NCBI GenBank assembly: GCA_963933055.1
Contig: CAWVSY010000001.1
Coordinates: 1-64,000, forward strand
Source of the DNA: Oleispira sp963933055
Lineage (GTDB): Bacteria > Pseudomonadota > Gammaproteobacteria > Pseudomonadales > Oceanobacteraceae
Length of the DNA: 64,000 nucleotides
Direction: 5' to 3'
Shown here piece by piece: positions 56,675-64,000 of the stretch (the stretch's first letter is position 1; each line of letters begins with the position of its first letter). The position numbers and the translations under genes are program-made. The notes under the pieces were generated by a model. It was not told where the DNA came from. It ran no database searches and was given only the letters and a program-made list of their open reading frames with translations.

Positions 56675-57785
56675 ACAATTTTTATCACGCTTAGCCCTTA
56701 TTCCTCTTAGCATCACCGCACCGCATGTATTCTCTGATAGCTTCGACGAATTTTTAAAATCGCAACACATTGAAGCTGAAAAAGTAAAAGACGACTTCCA
56801 AAGCTACCAAGAAAACTACCTTGATAGCTTCGAACAATACAAGCGAGCACTCGCAGAAGAATGGCAAGCCGTAGAAATAAGCGACCAAGACATCTGGGTT
56901 ACTTACGGCAAAAACCTAAAAACAAAAACCGTCGTCGATTTCGTACGTAACGAAATTCGCATAAGCTACAAATCAGCCAACCCCAGCGAAACCTTAAACA
57001 CAGACCTCGCGCACTTATTAAACCTCAGCGAATACCAAGCCATCGTTGACGACCCAACAAACAACAGCGCCCTGCACGCACAAGAATTCAGCGATAACAA
57101 ACGCAAGCTATTAAGTGAACTGAACGCATTCTATGGCAATAGCGACAATGCCAGAAAACAACTGAAAAAAGTCGCCATCGTTGACCGCATAAAAACCTCA
57201 AAAGGTGACGTCACCACCGTCACCCTACCACTGCCAAAGCAACTGCCATTCAAACGCGCAGAAAAATATCTGGCCAGCGCGAAAAGAGCCGCAAAAAAAT
57301 GGAACATAGACCCAGCACTCGTCATGGCAATTGCCCATACCGAAAGCCACTTTAACCCACTTGCACGAAGCCACATTCCGGCCTTTGGATTAATGCAAAT
57401 CGTACCCGCCAGTGCCGGTAAAGACGCCAGCAAACTGATGACAGGAAAAACTCGACTACTCACCAGCACAGAACTGTACGACGCCGACTTCAACCTAGAA
57501 ACAGGCAGCGCCTACCTCAACCTACTGCAAACGCGCTACTTAAAAGGCATCAACAACCCAACATCACGTATGTACTGCGTTATCGCCGCTTACAATACCG
57601 GATCAGGCAACGTCGCCAAAGCCTTTGTAGGCACAGCCTCCATGCAAGCCGCATTCGATATCATTAACCAACTGCCACCCGAACGCGTATACGACAGACT
57701 CAAAAAAGAACTGCCCTACGCAGAAACCCGACGCTACATAATAAAAGTCATGGCGCACCGAAAGACATACCAACAAATTATTTAA
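56664..57785 (+). CDS. MltC-like lytic transglycosylase
   Basis: 373 residues that cleave peptidoglycan. The N-terminus MKRRQFLSRLALIPLSITAP is a signal peptide of RR type with hydrophobic core; a DUF3393-like N-terminal domain follows (about 30-190), then the SLT domain with the catalytic Glu in AIAHTESHFNP, FGLMQIVPASAG and YCVIAAYNTGSGNVAKAF. This is the MltC architecture, but no lipobox Cys is seen, so it may be a soluble or Tat-dependent relative. Translation is coupled to the upstream MBL-like gene. Confidence 0.9.
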   Translation: MKRRQFLSRLALIPLSITAPHVFSDSFDEFLKSQHIEAEKVKDDFQSYQENYLDSFEQYKRALAEEWQAVEISDQDIWVTYGKNLKTKTVVDFVRNEIRISYKSANPSETLNTDLAHLLNLSEYQAIVDDPTNNSALHAQEFSDNKRKLLSELNAFYGNSDNARKQLKKVAIVDRIKTSKGDVTTVTLPLPKQLPFKRAEKYLASAKRAAKKWNIDPALVMAIAHTESHFNPLARSHIPAFGLMQIVPASAGKDASKLMTGKTRLLTSTELYDADFNLETGSAYLNLLQTRYLKGINNPTSRMYCVIAAYNTGSGNVAKAFVGTASMQAAFDIINQLPPERVYDRLKKELPYAETRRYIIKVMAHRKTYQQII

Positions 57786-57851
57786 TAGCAGACAAATAAG
57801 AAAGCCACTCTCTTAGAACCTAAACAGTAAAATCAACACTGGCAATCGAAT

Positions 57852-59801
57852 CTACGCTTTCTTGAAATAAAGATTGCCTTGCATCTCTTCCAATACTGCC
57901 CGAACTTCATCAGAACATTTAATTGTCTGCATAAAATAATCAACTTTTTCTTGATACTCACTATAAATATCAGAACCATACTCTCTGTTTTTCATCAAAG
58001 CCCAAATAAACATCAACTTAAATACATGACTACCTTGTTCATCCACAGCGATATCAAGCAATCGATCAAAAATATGGCGCTCTCCATACAAGGTATCTCC
58101 ACCGTTATCAGAATTGGCGGCATGCAAAATAGAAAGGCATGTATCATTATTTGCTATGTAGTGGCCATACAGATTAACAGGCAGCTGCTCTAACTGAGTG
58201 ATTGAAGATTGGGGTTCTATTTTATAATGAAACTCAAGATACTGCTTTAATTTCAGACTCAAGTCAGCAAGCTTTTGCTCAGGATGATCCGGTTCAAAGG
58301 TCGTTGATAACACTGCAACCGCTTCTGTCTGCCCCGGTTTAAATAACTTTAACTTCATAACCCAATGGTCATCAGTAGCAATAAGATGAGGCAGCATAAT
58401 AAGATCACACGAAAACTGCTTAGATAGATCAAGCGCATCATCACCAGAGTGCTCTGTGGTCAAAAAAACCAGTCCACCATTTTTTACACTAGGAACAAAC
58501 AGAGTAGCCGAACAAGTTGAGTTCAGATTTAAAGAATCACAAATGGCTAAAGGGAAACCTCGACATAAAGAACCCTCCCTATCAGCCTTAGTAATCTTCA
58601 TCACCTCACCAGCTTCCGAACCCGACTCAGCCTTACGAGTACAGCTAGCAGAAATGGTTAATAGTTTAAACGCTGCATTAGGTTTCTCATTCAACAATTC
58701 ATCTTTCTTTTTATTACCGTGCAACCAGCAAGGCGGCGATATCATTAAGGTTGATATAACAGGCGCATCTTGCGGATCAATAGGACCATAACTTTTAATT
58801 TTTTGGTCAATTTCATCATGCCAAAAACTTAATCCCTTTTTCCAGTCTGGGCGATTAAGAGCAAACAACGAATCAACCAGCCTCTTAGCCTCTTGATAGC
58901 GCTCTAGCTCAATAAAAGCTTTGATTAAATTATTAGCCACATCAAAACCATGCTGTTTAACAACATAAACAGGTAGCACTAGATAAATTATTTCTGCGAT
59001 GTGACCGTTACGACCCAAGTCACCACTAATCTGCATGAGTAAATCCGAAGACGGCTGAGAAACAATATCAAGACAATGAGCATAATATTTCAATGCGCTT
59101 TCTTTATCACCAGTTTCCAAGCATTCTCTCGCCAGCCAAAGCTGTGGACGCCAGGCGCCGCTAAATTCAGCAACCTCAAGTAAAGCCGCATGATAAGCCT
59201 TATGACCACCTCGCTCACGAGAGATTGCCAAGTACCAACTCAAGCCATTATCCTGATTTGGATCTAAACCTAACCCTTTCAGTAAAGTCTTTTCGGCAAA
59301 TTCATTTAAGTCTTTATCAGCATAAACCTTCGCTAGATTTGTCATCAAAATCCCAGAGTCTGGCAACTGAGTTAAAGCCTGCTTTAAAACAACCTCAGCA
59401 TCATCTAATAATTCATTCTTCATAAGTACAATGGCACACATACACGCGCCACGTTCTATATTTGGATCTATTTCAAATAAATGCTTTGCTGCATCCACAA
59501 CATATTCATAAAAACCATCTTCCACAGCCATTAAAACAGTACTGTAAAGTTCTTGAGGTTTATCCCAATTGTCTTTGATACTACCCAGTAAAATACCATC
59601 AACCCACTGATCACGAGTAATAAAAATTTCGCGCCCAAGTTTATCGTAAGCTTTAATAAGATTTTTATCTTTAGCAGCGTGATCTTCGGAATAAACAGCA
59701 ACTGTTTCAGTTTTATTAGCTGGACTCGTCGCTAGAGTTTCTGCTTTGTCAACGACTGGCGCAGCCTTTCTCTTTTTAAAAAGTGTTTTCAAAAATTTCA
59801 T
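57852..59801 (-). CDS. Large TPR-containing protein of unknown function
   Basis: 649 residues. A basic N-terminus (MKFLKTLFKKRKAAP) and a disordered-looking stretch precede helical TPR-like repeats from about 80 to 310 (LLDDAEVVLKQALTQLPDSG, FAEKTLLKGLGLDPNQDN, KESALKYYAHCLDI). The second half is mixed alpha/beta with Cys-containing stretches (CTRKAESGSEAGEV, CRGFPLAICDSLNL). No enzymatic motif is recognised. Single gene, AT-rich flanks. Confidence 0.7.
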   Translation of the reverse strand: MKFLKTLFKKRKAAPVVDKAETLATSPANKTETVAVYSEDHAAKDKNLIKAYDKLGREIFITRDQWVDGILLGSIKDNWDKPQELYSTVLMAVEDGFYEYVVDAAKHLFEIDPNIERGACMCAIVLMKNELLDDAEVVLKQALTQLPDSGILMTNLAKVYADKDLNEFAEKTLLKGLGLDPNQDNGLSWYLAISRERGGHKAYHAALLEVAEFSGAWRPQLWLARECLETGDKESALKYYAHCLDIVSQPSSDLLMQISGDLGRNGHIAEIIYLVLPVYVVKQHGFDVANNLIKAFIELERYQEAKRLVDSLFALNRPDWKKGLSFWHDEIDQKIKSYGPIDPQDAPVISTLMISPPCWLHGNKKKDELLNEKPNAAFKLLTISASCTRKAESGSEAGEVMKITKADREGSLCRGFPLAICDSLNLNSTCSATLFVPSVKNGGLVFLTTEHSGDDALDLSKQFSCDLIMLPHLIATDDHWVMKLKLFKPGQTEAVAVLSTTFEPDHPEQKLADLSLKLKQYLEFHYKIEPQSSITQLEQLPVNLYGHYIANNDTCLSILHAANSDNGGDTLYGERHIFDRLLDIAVDEQGSHVFKLMFIWALMKNREYGSDIYSEYQEKVDYFMQTIKCSDEVRAVLEEMQGNLYFKKA

Positions 59802-59879
59802 TATTTTTTATACCAATTGTCATATAACCGAAACTGATTAATATAATTAAATCGCATTATTATCACCCCAACTAACGCC

Positions 59880-60380
59880 TTAATTGTAATTTTCAATTAG
59901 ATGCTCAAATTTTCTTTTTAACCGAACGATGCTTATAACAGACATATCAACTAGGTGTTTGATACTCTCTTTATTTAAAGGATATCGAAACGTTTGCCCC
60001 GTTGGGTCGATTTCTGCAATATCTTTTATATATCCATCTAAGCCATTAAGTAAATTGCCAAAGCGCTTATCTTTTAGTTTGGCTGATTTTTGCAATATTC
60101 CCAAATATTACCAACATCATGCGAACCCGCCGAATCAAATTGCCCGATAGAGCTTTCACTACGAATACTCTCAAGCATTAGTATTTGATACTTCAGACTA
60201 AGCTCTACTGCATGACGCATATTAAAACAAATAGGATATATCTGCTGGTCTACATCTCTTGTCACGATAGCGTCATTGATAAGAATTACTGCTGCATTGG
60301 CAAAGCCTTTCGCATACGTTCGGTATGATGGACTGCCATTATTCCCTAGGCAGGCATTCCATAGACTCTGAAATTGTCAT
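59880..60380 (-). pseudogene. Frameshifted HEPN-like gene
   Basis: Two reading frames join into one protein if two lesions are undone. It begins MTISESMEC (ATG at 60380), passes a 4-bp duplication (TGCCTGCC at about 60347-60355 on the plus strand as GGCAGGCA), continues GNNGSPSYRTYAKGFANAAV, then YPICFNMRHAVELSLKYQIL, and shifts again by one lost base near 60086 before KRFGNLLNGLDGYIKD and EIDPTGQTFRYPLNKES. The RHAVEL-type segment and the later His-Asp in GSHDVGNIWEY suggest a HEPN-type helical fold, common in toxin and defence proteins (inference). Inactive as it stands. Confidence 0.65.
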
Positions 60381-60392
60381 TAATAAAGGCGC

Positions 60393-60648
60393 AAAGAAGC
60401 CGACTAATACTCCTGCTTGAGCTAACATTTCATGGCCGCTTGGGTGATTGATGTGCCAGTACCGAGTAATAGGCACGCTGTATTGTCAATGGGGATATTC
60501 CAATATTGATTTTCAGTACTTGAGGCGTGTCTTGCTTCAGTTAAATATAAAACACGACCGTCTTTTTGCATGAAACGTCATTTTCTAGGTAATAAACGTT
60601 TGCACGCTTAGAGTGCAAAATCGCTTTTAGATCGGTTAGCTGTTCCAT
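60393..60648 (-). pseudogene. cas1: Truncated, frameshifted type I-F cas1 remnant
   Basis: Starting at the ATG at 60648 the sequence reads MEQLTDLKAILHSKRANVYY, then shifts frame near 60572 to MQKDGRVLYLTEARH, YWNIPIDNTACLLLG and GTGTSITQAAMK, then shifts again near 60425 to LAQAGVLVGFF. In order and nearly residue by residue this is the N-terminal 90 residues of Cas1 of type I-F CRISPR systems (LKTILHSKRANLYYL, YWNIPIANTTSLLLGTGTSI, ARAGVLVGFC). The remaining two thirds, with the metal ligands, are absent. No intact cas gene or repeat array is seen nearby. It stops where the HEPN-like pseudogene begins. Confidence 0.85.
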
Positions 60649-60695
60649 TTCAATCTCATATTTAGAAACGTTCCTTATTTCTAGAGTTGTCTAAT

Positions 60696-60736
60696 GTCGG
60701 CCTAAAGACCGACCCACACAAGAGTAATGCCCAATA
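60696..60736 (+). repeat. REP-like hairpin, copy 1
   Basis: Imperfect hairpin GTCGG(CCTAAAGA)CCGAC followed by CCACACAAGAGTAATGCCCA. The hairpin and tail match the element at 61230 in design and partly in sequence, in the same orientation. Together they flank the WYL-like fragment. The gap 60649-60821 holds nothing else that I can name. Confidence 0.6.
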
Positions 60737-60821
60737 AACATTCGTTTTACTGGTCTCTGAGCCAGATGCCAGACTCTATGGAGAGTAGCAGCTGGGCCTT
60801 CAAACACTAGACTATGTGGGC

Positions 60822-61100
60822 TTATGATTCTGGACTCGTAGTCGAGAATAGAGAGTGAATATATACAGGTATAAATTGATCGCTGGGTTTATGGCCTTTT
60901 AATGATGCATCGTAGATCAGGTTATTGGCTTGTAGATTCAGGTATTCTGCCAAGAGTTTTTTGGCTTTACTGCGGCCAAAGCCAAATTCTTGCTGTAGGT
61001 GGTGAAGTGTCAGTCGCCCTTCCCATTGGATGATAATTTCGATGTAGGCATAACACTGCTTCTGCTCTCTATTTAGCTTTCGATCTAAAGCGATTACCAC
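60822..61100 (-). pseudogene. N-terminal fragment of a BrxR/CapW-like (WYL) regulator
   Basis: 92 codons reading NREQKQCYAYIEIIIQWEG, then RLTLHHLQQEFGFGRSKAKK and NNLIYDASLKGHKPSDQFIP. This is the winged-helix N-terminal domain seen in WYL-domain regulators of BrxR/CapW type, which control phage-defence islands (Y-I-E, F-G, N-L-x-Y-D, F-x-P landmarks). The family is about 280-300 residues, so the WYL sensor part is missing. A lone HTH protein of 92 residues is possible, but truncation fits the decayed surroundings better. Confidence 0.65.
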
Positions 61101-61229
61101 GATTCACGTCCATGTTAAAAATAATTTAATCAACAATTATAACGATATCGATTTTTAGTCGGTATGACAATGACCTATGTCGTGCGGGCTGGGGATTAGT
61201 CCAACAAAAGAGGTTTGCGGTGATGGCCA

Positions 61230-61268
61230 GTCGCCCCAAAGGGCGACCTACAAAAGCATTATGCCTAA
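61230..61268 (+). repeat. REP-like hairpin, copy 2
   Basis: Perfect hairpin GTCGCCC(CAAA)GGGCGAC followed by CTACAAAAGCATTATGCCTA. Same orientation and tail as the element at 60696. It lies just before the 3' end of the glutaredoxin gene and may also help end that transcript. Confidence 0.65.
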
Positions 61269-61273
61269 AAGAA

Positions 61274-61663
61274 TTAGGCGCTTTTATTCTCAGCGTCAAC
61301 TGGGCTGAAGCGTTGTTCTAAGTAGCTAATAATGTCGCCCGATTCATACATCCAGCTGATTTCGCCATTTTCTTCTTCTATGCGTAAGCAAGGTACTTTT
61401 AGCTGACCGCCACCTTGTACGAGTTCTTCTTTAAATTTTTCGTTGCGTTTTACGTCGCGCGTTTCAATATTCAGGCCGTTGCGTTTAATGGCGCGACGAA
61501 CTTTTACGCAAAATGGGCACGCTGGATATTGGTACAGCTCTATTTTTTTAGTCTGTGCGTCGATCAATGCTTGCTCGTCCGCTTCACGTTTGATGCTTTT
61601 TGGGGTAAATACCCAATTAAAAAACAAAATTAAAGCGCCTAATATCGCTCGAACTACAACCAT
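61274..61663 (-). CDS. Membrane-anchored glutaredoxin
   Basis: 129 residues: an N-terminal hydrophobic helix (MVVVRAILGALILFFNWVF) as membrane anchor, then a glutaredoxin domain with the dithiol site YQYPACPFCVKVRRAIKRNG, the cis-Pro segment LKVPCLRIEEENG and the end SGDIISYLEQRF. It would reduce disulfides or mixed glutathione disulfides at the cytoplasmic face. Paralogue of the protein at 51538. Divergent from the RIO kinase gene with 136 bp between. Confidence 0.9.
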   Translation of the reverse strand: MVVVRAILGALILFFNWVFTPKSIKREADEQALIDAQTKKIELYQYPACPFCVKVRRAIKRNGLNIETRDVKRNEKFKEELVQGGGQLKVPCLRIEEENGEISWMYESGDIISYLEQRFSPVDAENKSA

Positions 61664-61799
61664 GATGCTCTCCTGCGTCCAAATTGACCGCGTTCATTAT
61701 TTAGTATGATAGGCGCGCATTATACTTATCTGGCGATTAGTAGCCAGCACACAGGTCAATCCCCTTGCCTGTGCTACCTGTCTAGGGTATAAAACGCCT

Positions 61800-62672
61800 A
61801 TGAAAACTCCAAAAAGAATCCAACCTTTAGTTGATGATGGTGTAGTGGACGAAGTCCTCAGCCAATTAATGAGTGGTAAAGAAGCCACTGTTTATGTTGT
61901 ACGTTGTGGCGATGACATTCGTTGCGCGAAAGTTTATAAAGAAGCGGCTAAGCGCAGCTTTAAACAAGCCGTACAATATCAAGAGGGCCGTAAGAGCAAG
62001 AATAGCCGTCGCCAGCGCGCAATGGAAAAAGGCTCTAAGTTCGGTCGTAAGCAGCAAGAGGAATCCTGGCATAATGCCGAGGTCGATGCCTTGTATCGCT
62101 GTGCAGAAGCAGGTGTGCGTGTTCCTACACCATACGGCTGCTTTGACGGGGTTCTGCTTATGGAGCTTGTCACTTATGATGATGGTGATGTTGCCCCGCG
62201 CTTGAATGATGTTTCGATGACCGCCGAGCAAGCACGCGAAGATCATTTAACCATTATTAATGATGTTAAGCGTATGCTGTGTGCTGGCTTAGTGCATGGT
62301 GATTTGTCTGAATTTAACGTTTTGGTGGATGATTTTGGCCCTGTCATTATCGATTTACCTCAAGCCGTTGATGCCGCAGCGAATAACCACGCAAAGTCGA
62401 TGCTTGAGCGTGATGTCGATAATATGAAGGATTATTATGGTCAATATGCGCCTGAATTGTTACGCACTCATTACGCTAAAGAAATGTGGGCTTTGTATGA
62501 AGACGGTAATTTAACCGTTGATACTGAGTTAACCGGTCTATTCGAAGAAGCCAAAGAAAGTGCTAATGTCGATTCTGTGATGGATGAAATCCGAGCGGTA
62601 CTAGCGGAAGAACGTAAACGCAAGGAGCGTGAAGAAAACGCTGATGACAATTACACCTACGAGCAGCTTTAA
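61800..62672 (+). CDS. RIO-family atypical protein kinase (PA4780-like)
   Basis: 290 residues of the RIO1-like family found in pseudomonads and relatives. Visible are the nucleotide-binding region MSGKEATVYVVRCGDDIRCAKVYK with the Lys, LMELVTYDDGDVAPRL, the catalytic loop GLVHGDLSEFNVLVDD and the metal-binding segment VIIDLPQAVDA. These bacterial members are of unknown target. Single gene, ended by a hairpin at 62717. The 136-bp upstream region has an imperfect AGCACACAGG / CCTGTGCT inverted repeat near 61746-61776. Confidence 0.93.
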   Translation: MKTPKRIQPLVDDGVVDEVLSQLMSGKEATVYVVRCGDDIRCAKVYKEAAKRSFKQAVQYQEGRKSKNSRRQRAMEKGSKFGRKQQEESWHNAEVDALYRCAEAGVRVPTPYGCFDGVLLMELVTYDDGDVAPRLNDVSMTAEQAREDHLTIINDVKRMLCAGLVHGDLSEFNVLVDDFGPVIIDLPQAVDAAANNHAKSMLERDVDNMKDYYGQYAPELLRTHYAKEMWALYEDGNLTVDTELTGLFEEAKESANVDSVMDEIRAVLAEERKRKEREENADDNYTYEQL

Positions 62673-62716
62673 TCTGCTCTATTAAGCCCTATCAAGTATC
62701 ATTTCTAAAATTATTG

Positions 62717-62752
62717 TCTAGGCTTTTAATTAAGTCCTAGATGATTTTTTTT
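62717..62752 (+). terminator. Terminator of the RIO kinase gene
   Basis: Stem TCTAGG (62717-62722) / CCTAGA (62736-62741) with a partly paired loop, then ATGATTTTTTTT. It ends two bases before the next ATG. Confidence 0.65.
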
Positions 62753-62754
62753 AA

Positions 62755-64000
62755 ATGAAACGCTACTTATCTGATACCAGTTTTAAAATCTCCATTGGCT
62801 TTTTATTAGCCACCATGACCCTTCTATTAATACTTGCGGCTGTGCTAGAGGGACAACTGCGTGAAAAATTGGAGCGCGATAGTTCTAAACAAGTTGAAGC
62901 CAGCGGCAATGCCATTGTTTCAGACCTCATAAGAAAAACGTCTTTAATCCATTCTTTAGCAGAAAGCTTAACGGCGGCTGTTAAATCGATCCCCTATTCC
63001 GACCAAACCTATCATCAATTATTACCTCAACTTATTGATCTAAATAATGCCAATAGCTTGGTAGCAGGCGGCGGCATTTGGCCTGAGCCTTATCAGTTAG
63101 ATTCTAGTAAAGAAAAAAACAGCTATTTTTGGGGTAAAAATACAGACGGCAGCTTAGATTTTTATAATGACTACAATCTAGCCAACGGTAATGGTTATCA
63201 CAATGAAGAATGGTATTTGCCTGCAAAATATTTAGCCGATGATAGTTGCTATTGGTCACGCTCTTATGTTGATCCATTTTCAAAGGAGCCTATGGTCACC
63301 TGCACAGTGCCTATCCATAAAGATGGCCAATATATGGGCGCATCAACCATCGATATGAAACTCGAAGGATTGAATACTTATTTTAGTCAGCAAGCTAATG
63401 AGCTAGGTGGCTATGTTTTTTTAGTCGATCAAAATAACAAGTTCATCAGTTTTCCGCAGATTGATTCGATCTTGAAAAACAAGCAATCTGAGTTCATTAA
63501 CGTTAATGAGCTGGCATCCAAGCACCCTGCGTTCACATACCTGGCTGATCGCCTAGTTAAGCTGGCAAAGAAGGTATTTACCATTAAGCCAGAACATGAG
63601 ATTCAACGTCAGAAAATGGCGGAATATTTTAAAGAAACGGGGGATCAGATATCAGGCAATCAAGCCAACATTATGGCGTCTTCTATCATAAATCCAGTAA
63701 AAGAAACCCTGCGTAACAGTTATTTACTCGATCACTTTCAGTTAGATGAGGATTATATATTACAAGAAGAGGTTAATATTTCTATTTTCCATGTGCCTGA
63801 ATCTTATTGGAAACTGGTGGTCGTCACCCCCACATCGAAAGATTTCATTGCTGTTTCTAACATTATTAAAGAAACATCAAAGCAAATTTTTATTCCCACT
63901 ATTGCGACCATGTTTGTCTTCTTTATTTTCATTCATTTGAACTTTATCCGCCCGCTTATTCGCATTAGTAAACACATGCGAAAATACGCGCACAATCAGG
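62755..64000 (+). CDS. Cache-domain transmembrane sensor, 3' end outside the window
   Basis: An open frame runs from the ATG at 62755 to the window edge (415 codons visible). It has an N-terminal TM helix (about 11-30, FKISIGFLLATMTLLLILAA), a large periplasmic dCache-like sensor (GGGIWPEPYQL, EEWYLPAKYL, YWSRSYVDPFSKEPMVTCTV, MGASTIDMKLEGL), a second TM helix (about 380-398, IFIPTIATMFVFFIFI) and the start of a HAMP domain (NFIRPLIRISKHMRKYAHNQ). The output domain, probably GGDEF, EAL, kinase or MCP signalling, lies to the right. No good ribosome site precedes the ATG, which directly follows a terminator T-tract. Confidence 0.85.
   Translation, partial: MKRYLSDTSFKISIGFLLATMTLLLILAAVLEGQLREKLERDSSKQVEASGNAIVSDLIRKTSLIHSLAESLTAAVKSIPYSDQTYHQLLPQLIDLNNANSLVAGGGIWPEPYQLDSSKEKNSYFWGKNTDGSLDFYNDYNLANGNGYHNEEWYLPAKYLADDSCYWSRSYVDPFSKEPMVTCTVPIHKDGQYMGASTIDMKLEGLNTYFSQQANELGGYVFLVDQNNKFISFPQIDSILKNKQSEFINVNELASKHPAFTYLADRLVKLAKKVFTIKPEHEIQRQKMAEYFKETGDQISGNQANIMASSIINPVKETLRNSYLLDHFQLDEDYILQEEVNISIFHVPESYWKLVVVTPTSKDFIAVSNIIKETSKQIFIPTIATMFVFFIFIHLNFIRPLIRISKHMRKYAHNQ

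Noticed and set aside
60649..60821. Possible CRISPR repeats next to the cas1 remnant
   Set aside because: I looked for the type I-F repeat (GTTCACTGCC...GCAGCTTAGAAA or close variants) and for any 28-bp unit spaced by about 32 bp. Only a lone TTTAGAAACGTTC stretch is present, so there is no array.
61863..62250. Overlapping frames on both strands inside the RIO kinase gene
   Set aside because: The kinase frame carries all catalytic motifs in order; the others are shadows.

Overview
The window reads as chromosome from a marine gammaproteobacterium, most like the Oceanospirillales/Alteromonadales side of the class. The reasons are a LepB/PurE/PurK/Prc/YgiQ/YbiT gene set of gammaproteobacterial type, an integron integrase, an HME-type RND efflux operon with a DUF3240 partner, a rhombosortase with a GlyGly-CTERM protease, and an unusual amount of acyl-CoA metabolism. 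Base composition is moderate and AT-leaning. This placement is inference from gene content; no rRNA or tRNA gene was found in the window.

Layout. 1-0.75 kb: the 3' part of an integron integrase; its attI and cassettes would lie left of the window. 0.8-3.7 kb: heptosyltransferase I and an orphan TPP enzyme. 4.2-9.1 kb: a 1643-residue single-chain biotin-dependent carboxylase in the order AccA-like, long linker, AccD-like, biotin carboxylase, biotinyl domain. 9.2-14.4 kb: LysR regulator, hotdog thioesterase, Prc protease, YajG-like lipoprotein, YaaA. 14.5-19.0 kb: a fatty acid operon with two acyl-CoA dehydrogenases, one lacking the expected catalytic Glu, and a FATP-type acyl-CoA synthetase. 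19.1-20.6 kb: purEK. 20.7-28.8 kb: a two-component system converging on a metal RND efflux operon. 29-36.5 kb: small envelope and redox proteins, YgiQ and a CWC protein. 36.6-46.8 kb: YbiT, a UGT-like glycosyltransferase, two AraC regulators, a MaoC-like hydratase, a beta-barrel protein and a 7TM hybrid kinase. 46.8-50.2 kb: an M6-like protease with a GlyGly-CTERM tail, its rhombosortase and a Nudix hydrolase. 50.4-57.8 kb: YheT, a glutaredoxin-like protein, LepB followed by an unlisted 42-residue protein, dGTPase, PheA, a degenerate metallo-beta-lactamase-like protein coupled to an MltC-like transglycosylase. 57.9-59.8 kb: a large TPR protein.

59.9-61.3 kb is a gene graveyard: a frameshifted HEPN-like gene, a frameshifted and truncated N-terminal piece of a type I-F Cas1, and an N-terminal fragment resembling BrxR/CapW (WYL) defence regulators, the last lying between two related hairpin repeats. 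No CRISPR array is visible. The window ends with a glutaredoxin, a RIO-family kinase and the start of a Cache-domain transmembrane sensor.

Themes. Lipid metabolism recurs (carboxylase, thioesterase, acyl-CoA dehydrogenases, acyl-CoA synthetase, MaoC hydratase), which suits an organism living on fatty acids, storage lipids or hydrocarbons. Envelope biogenesis and secretion recur too (WaaC, Prc, LepB, rhombosortase, lytic transglycosylase). The decayed defence genes and the integron integrase mark the accessory parts of an otherwise housekeeping-rich stretch.
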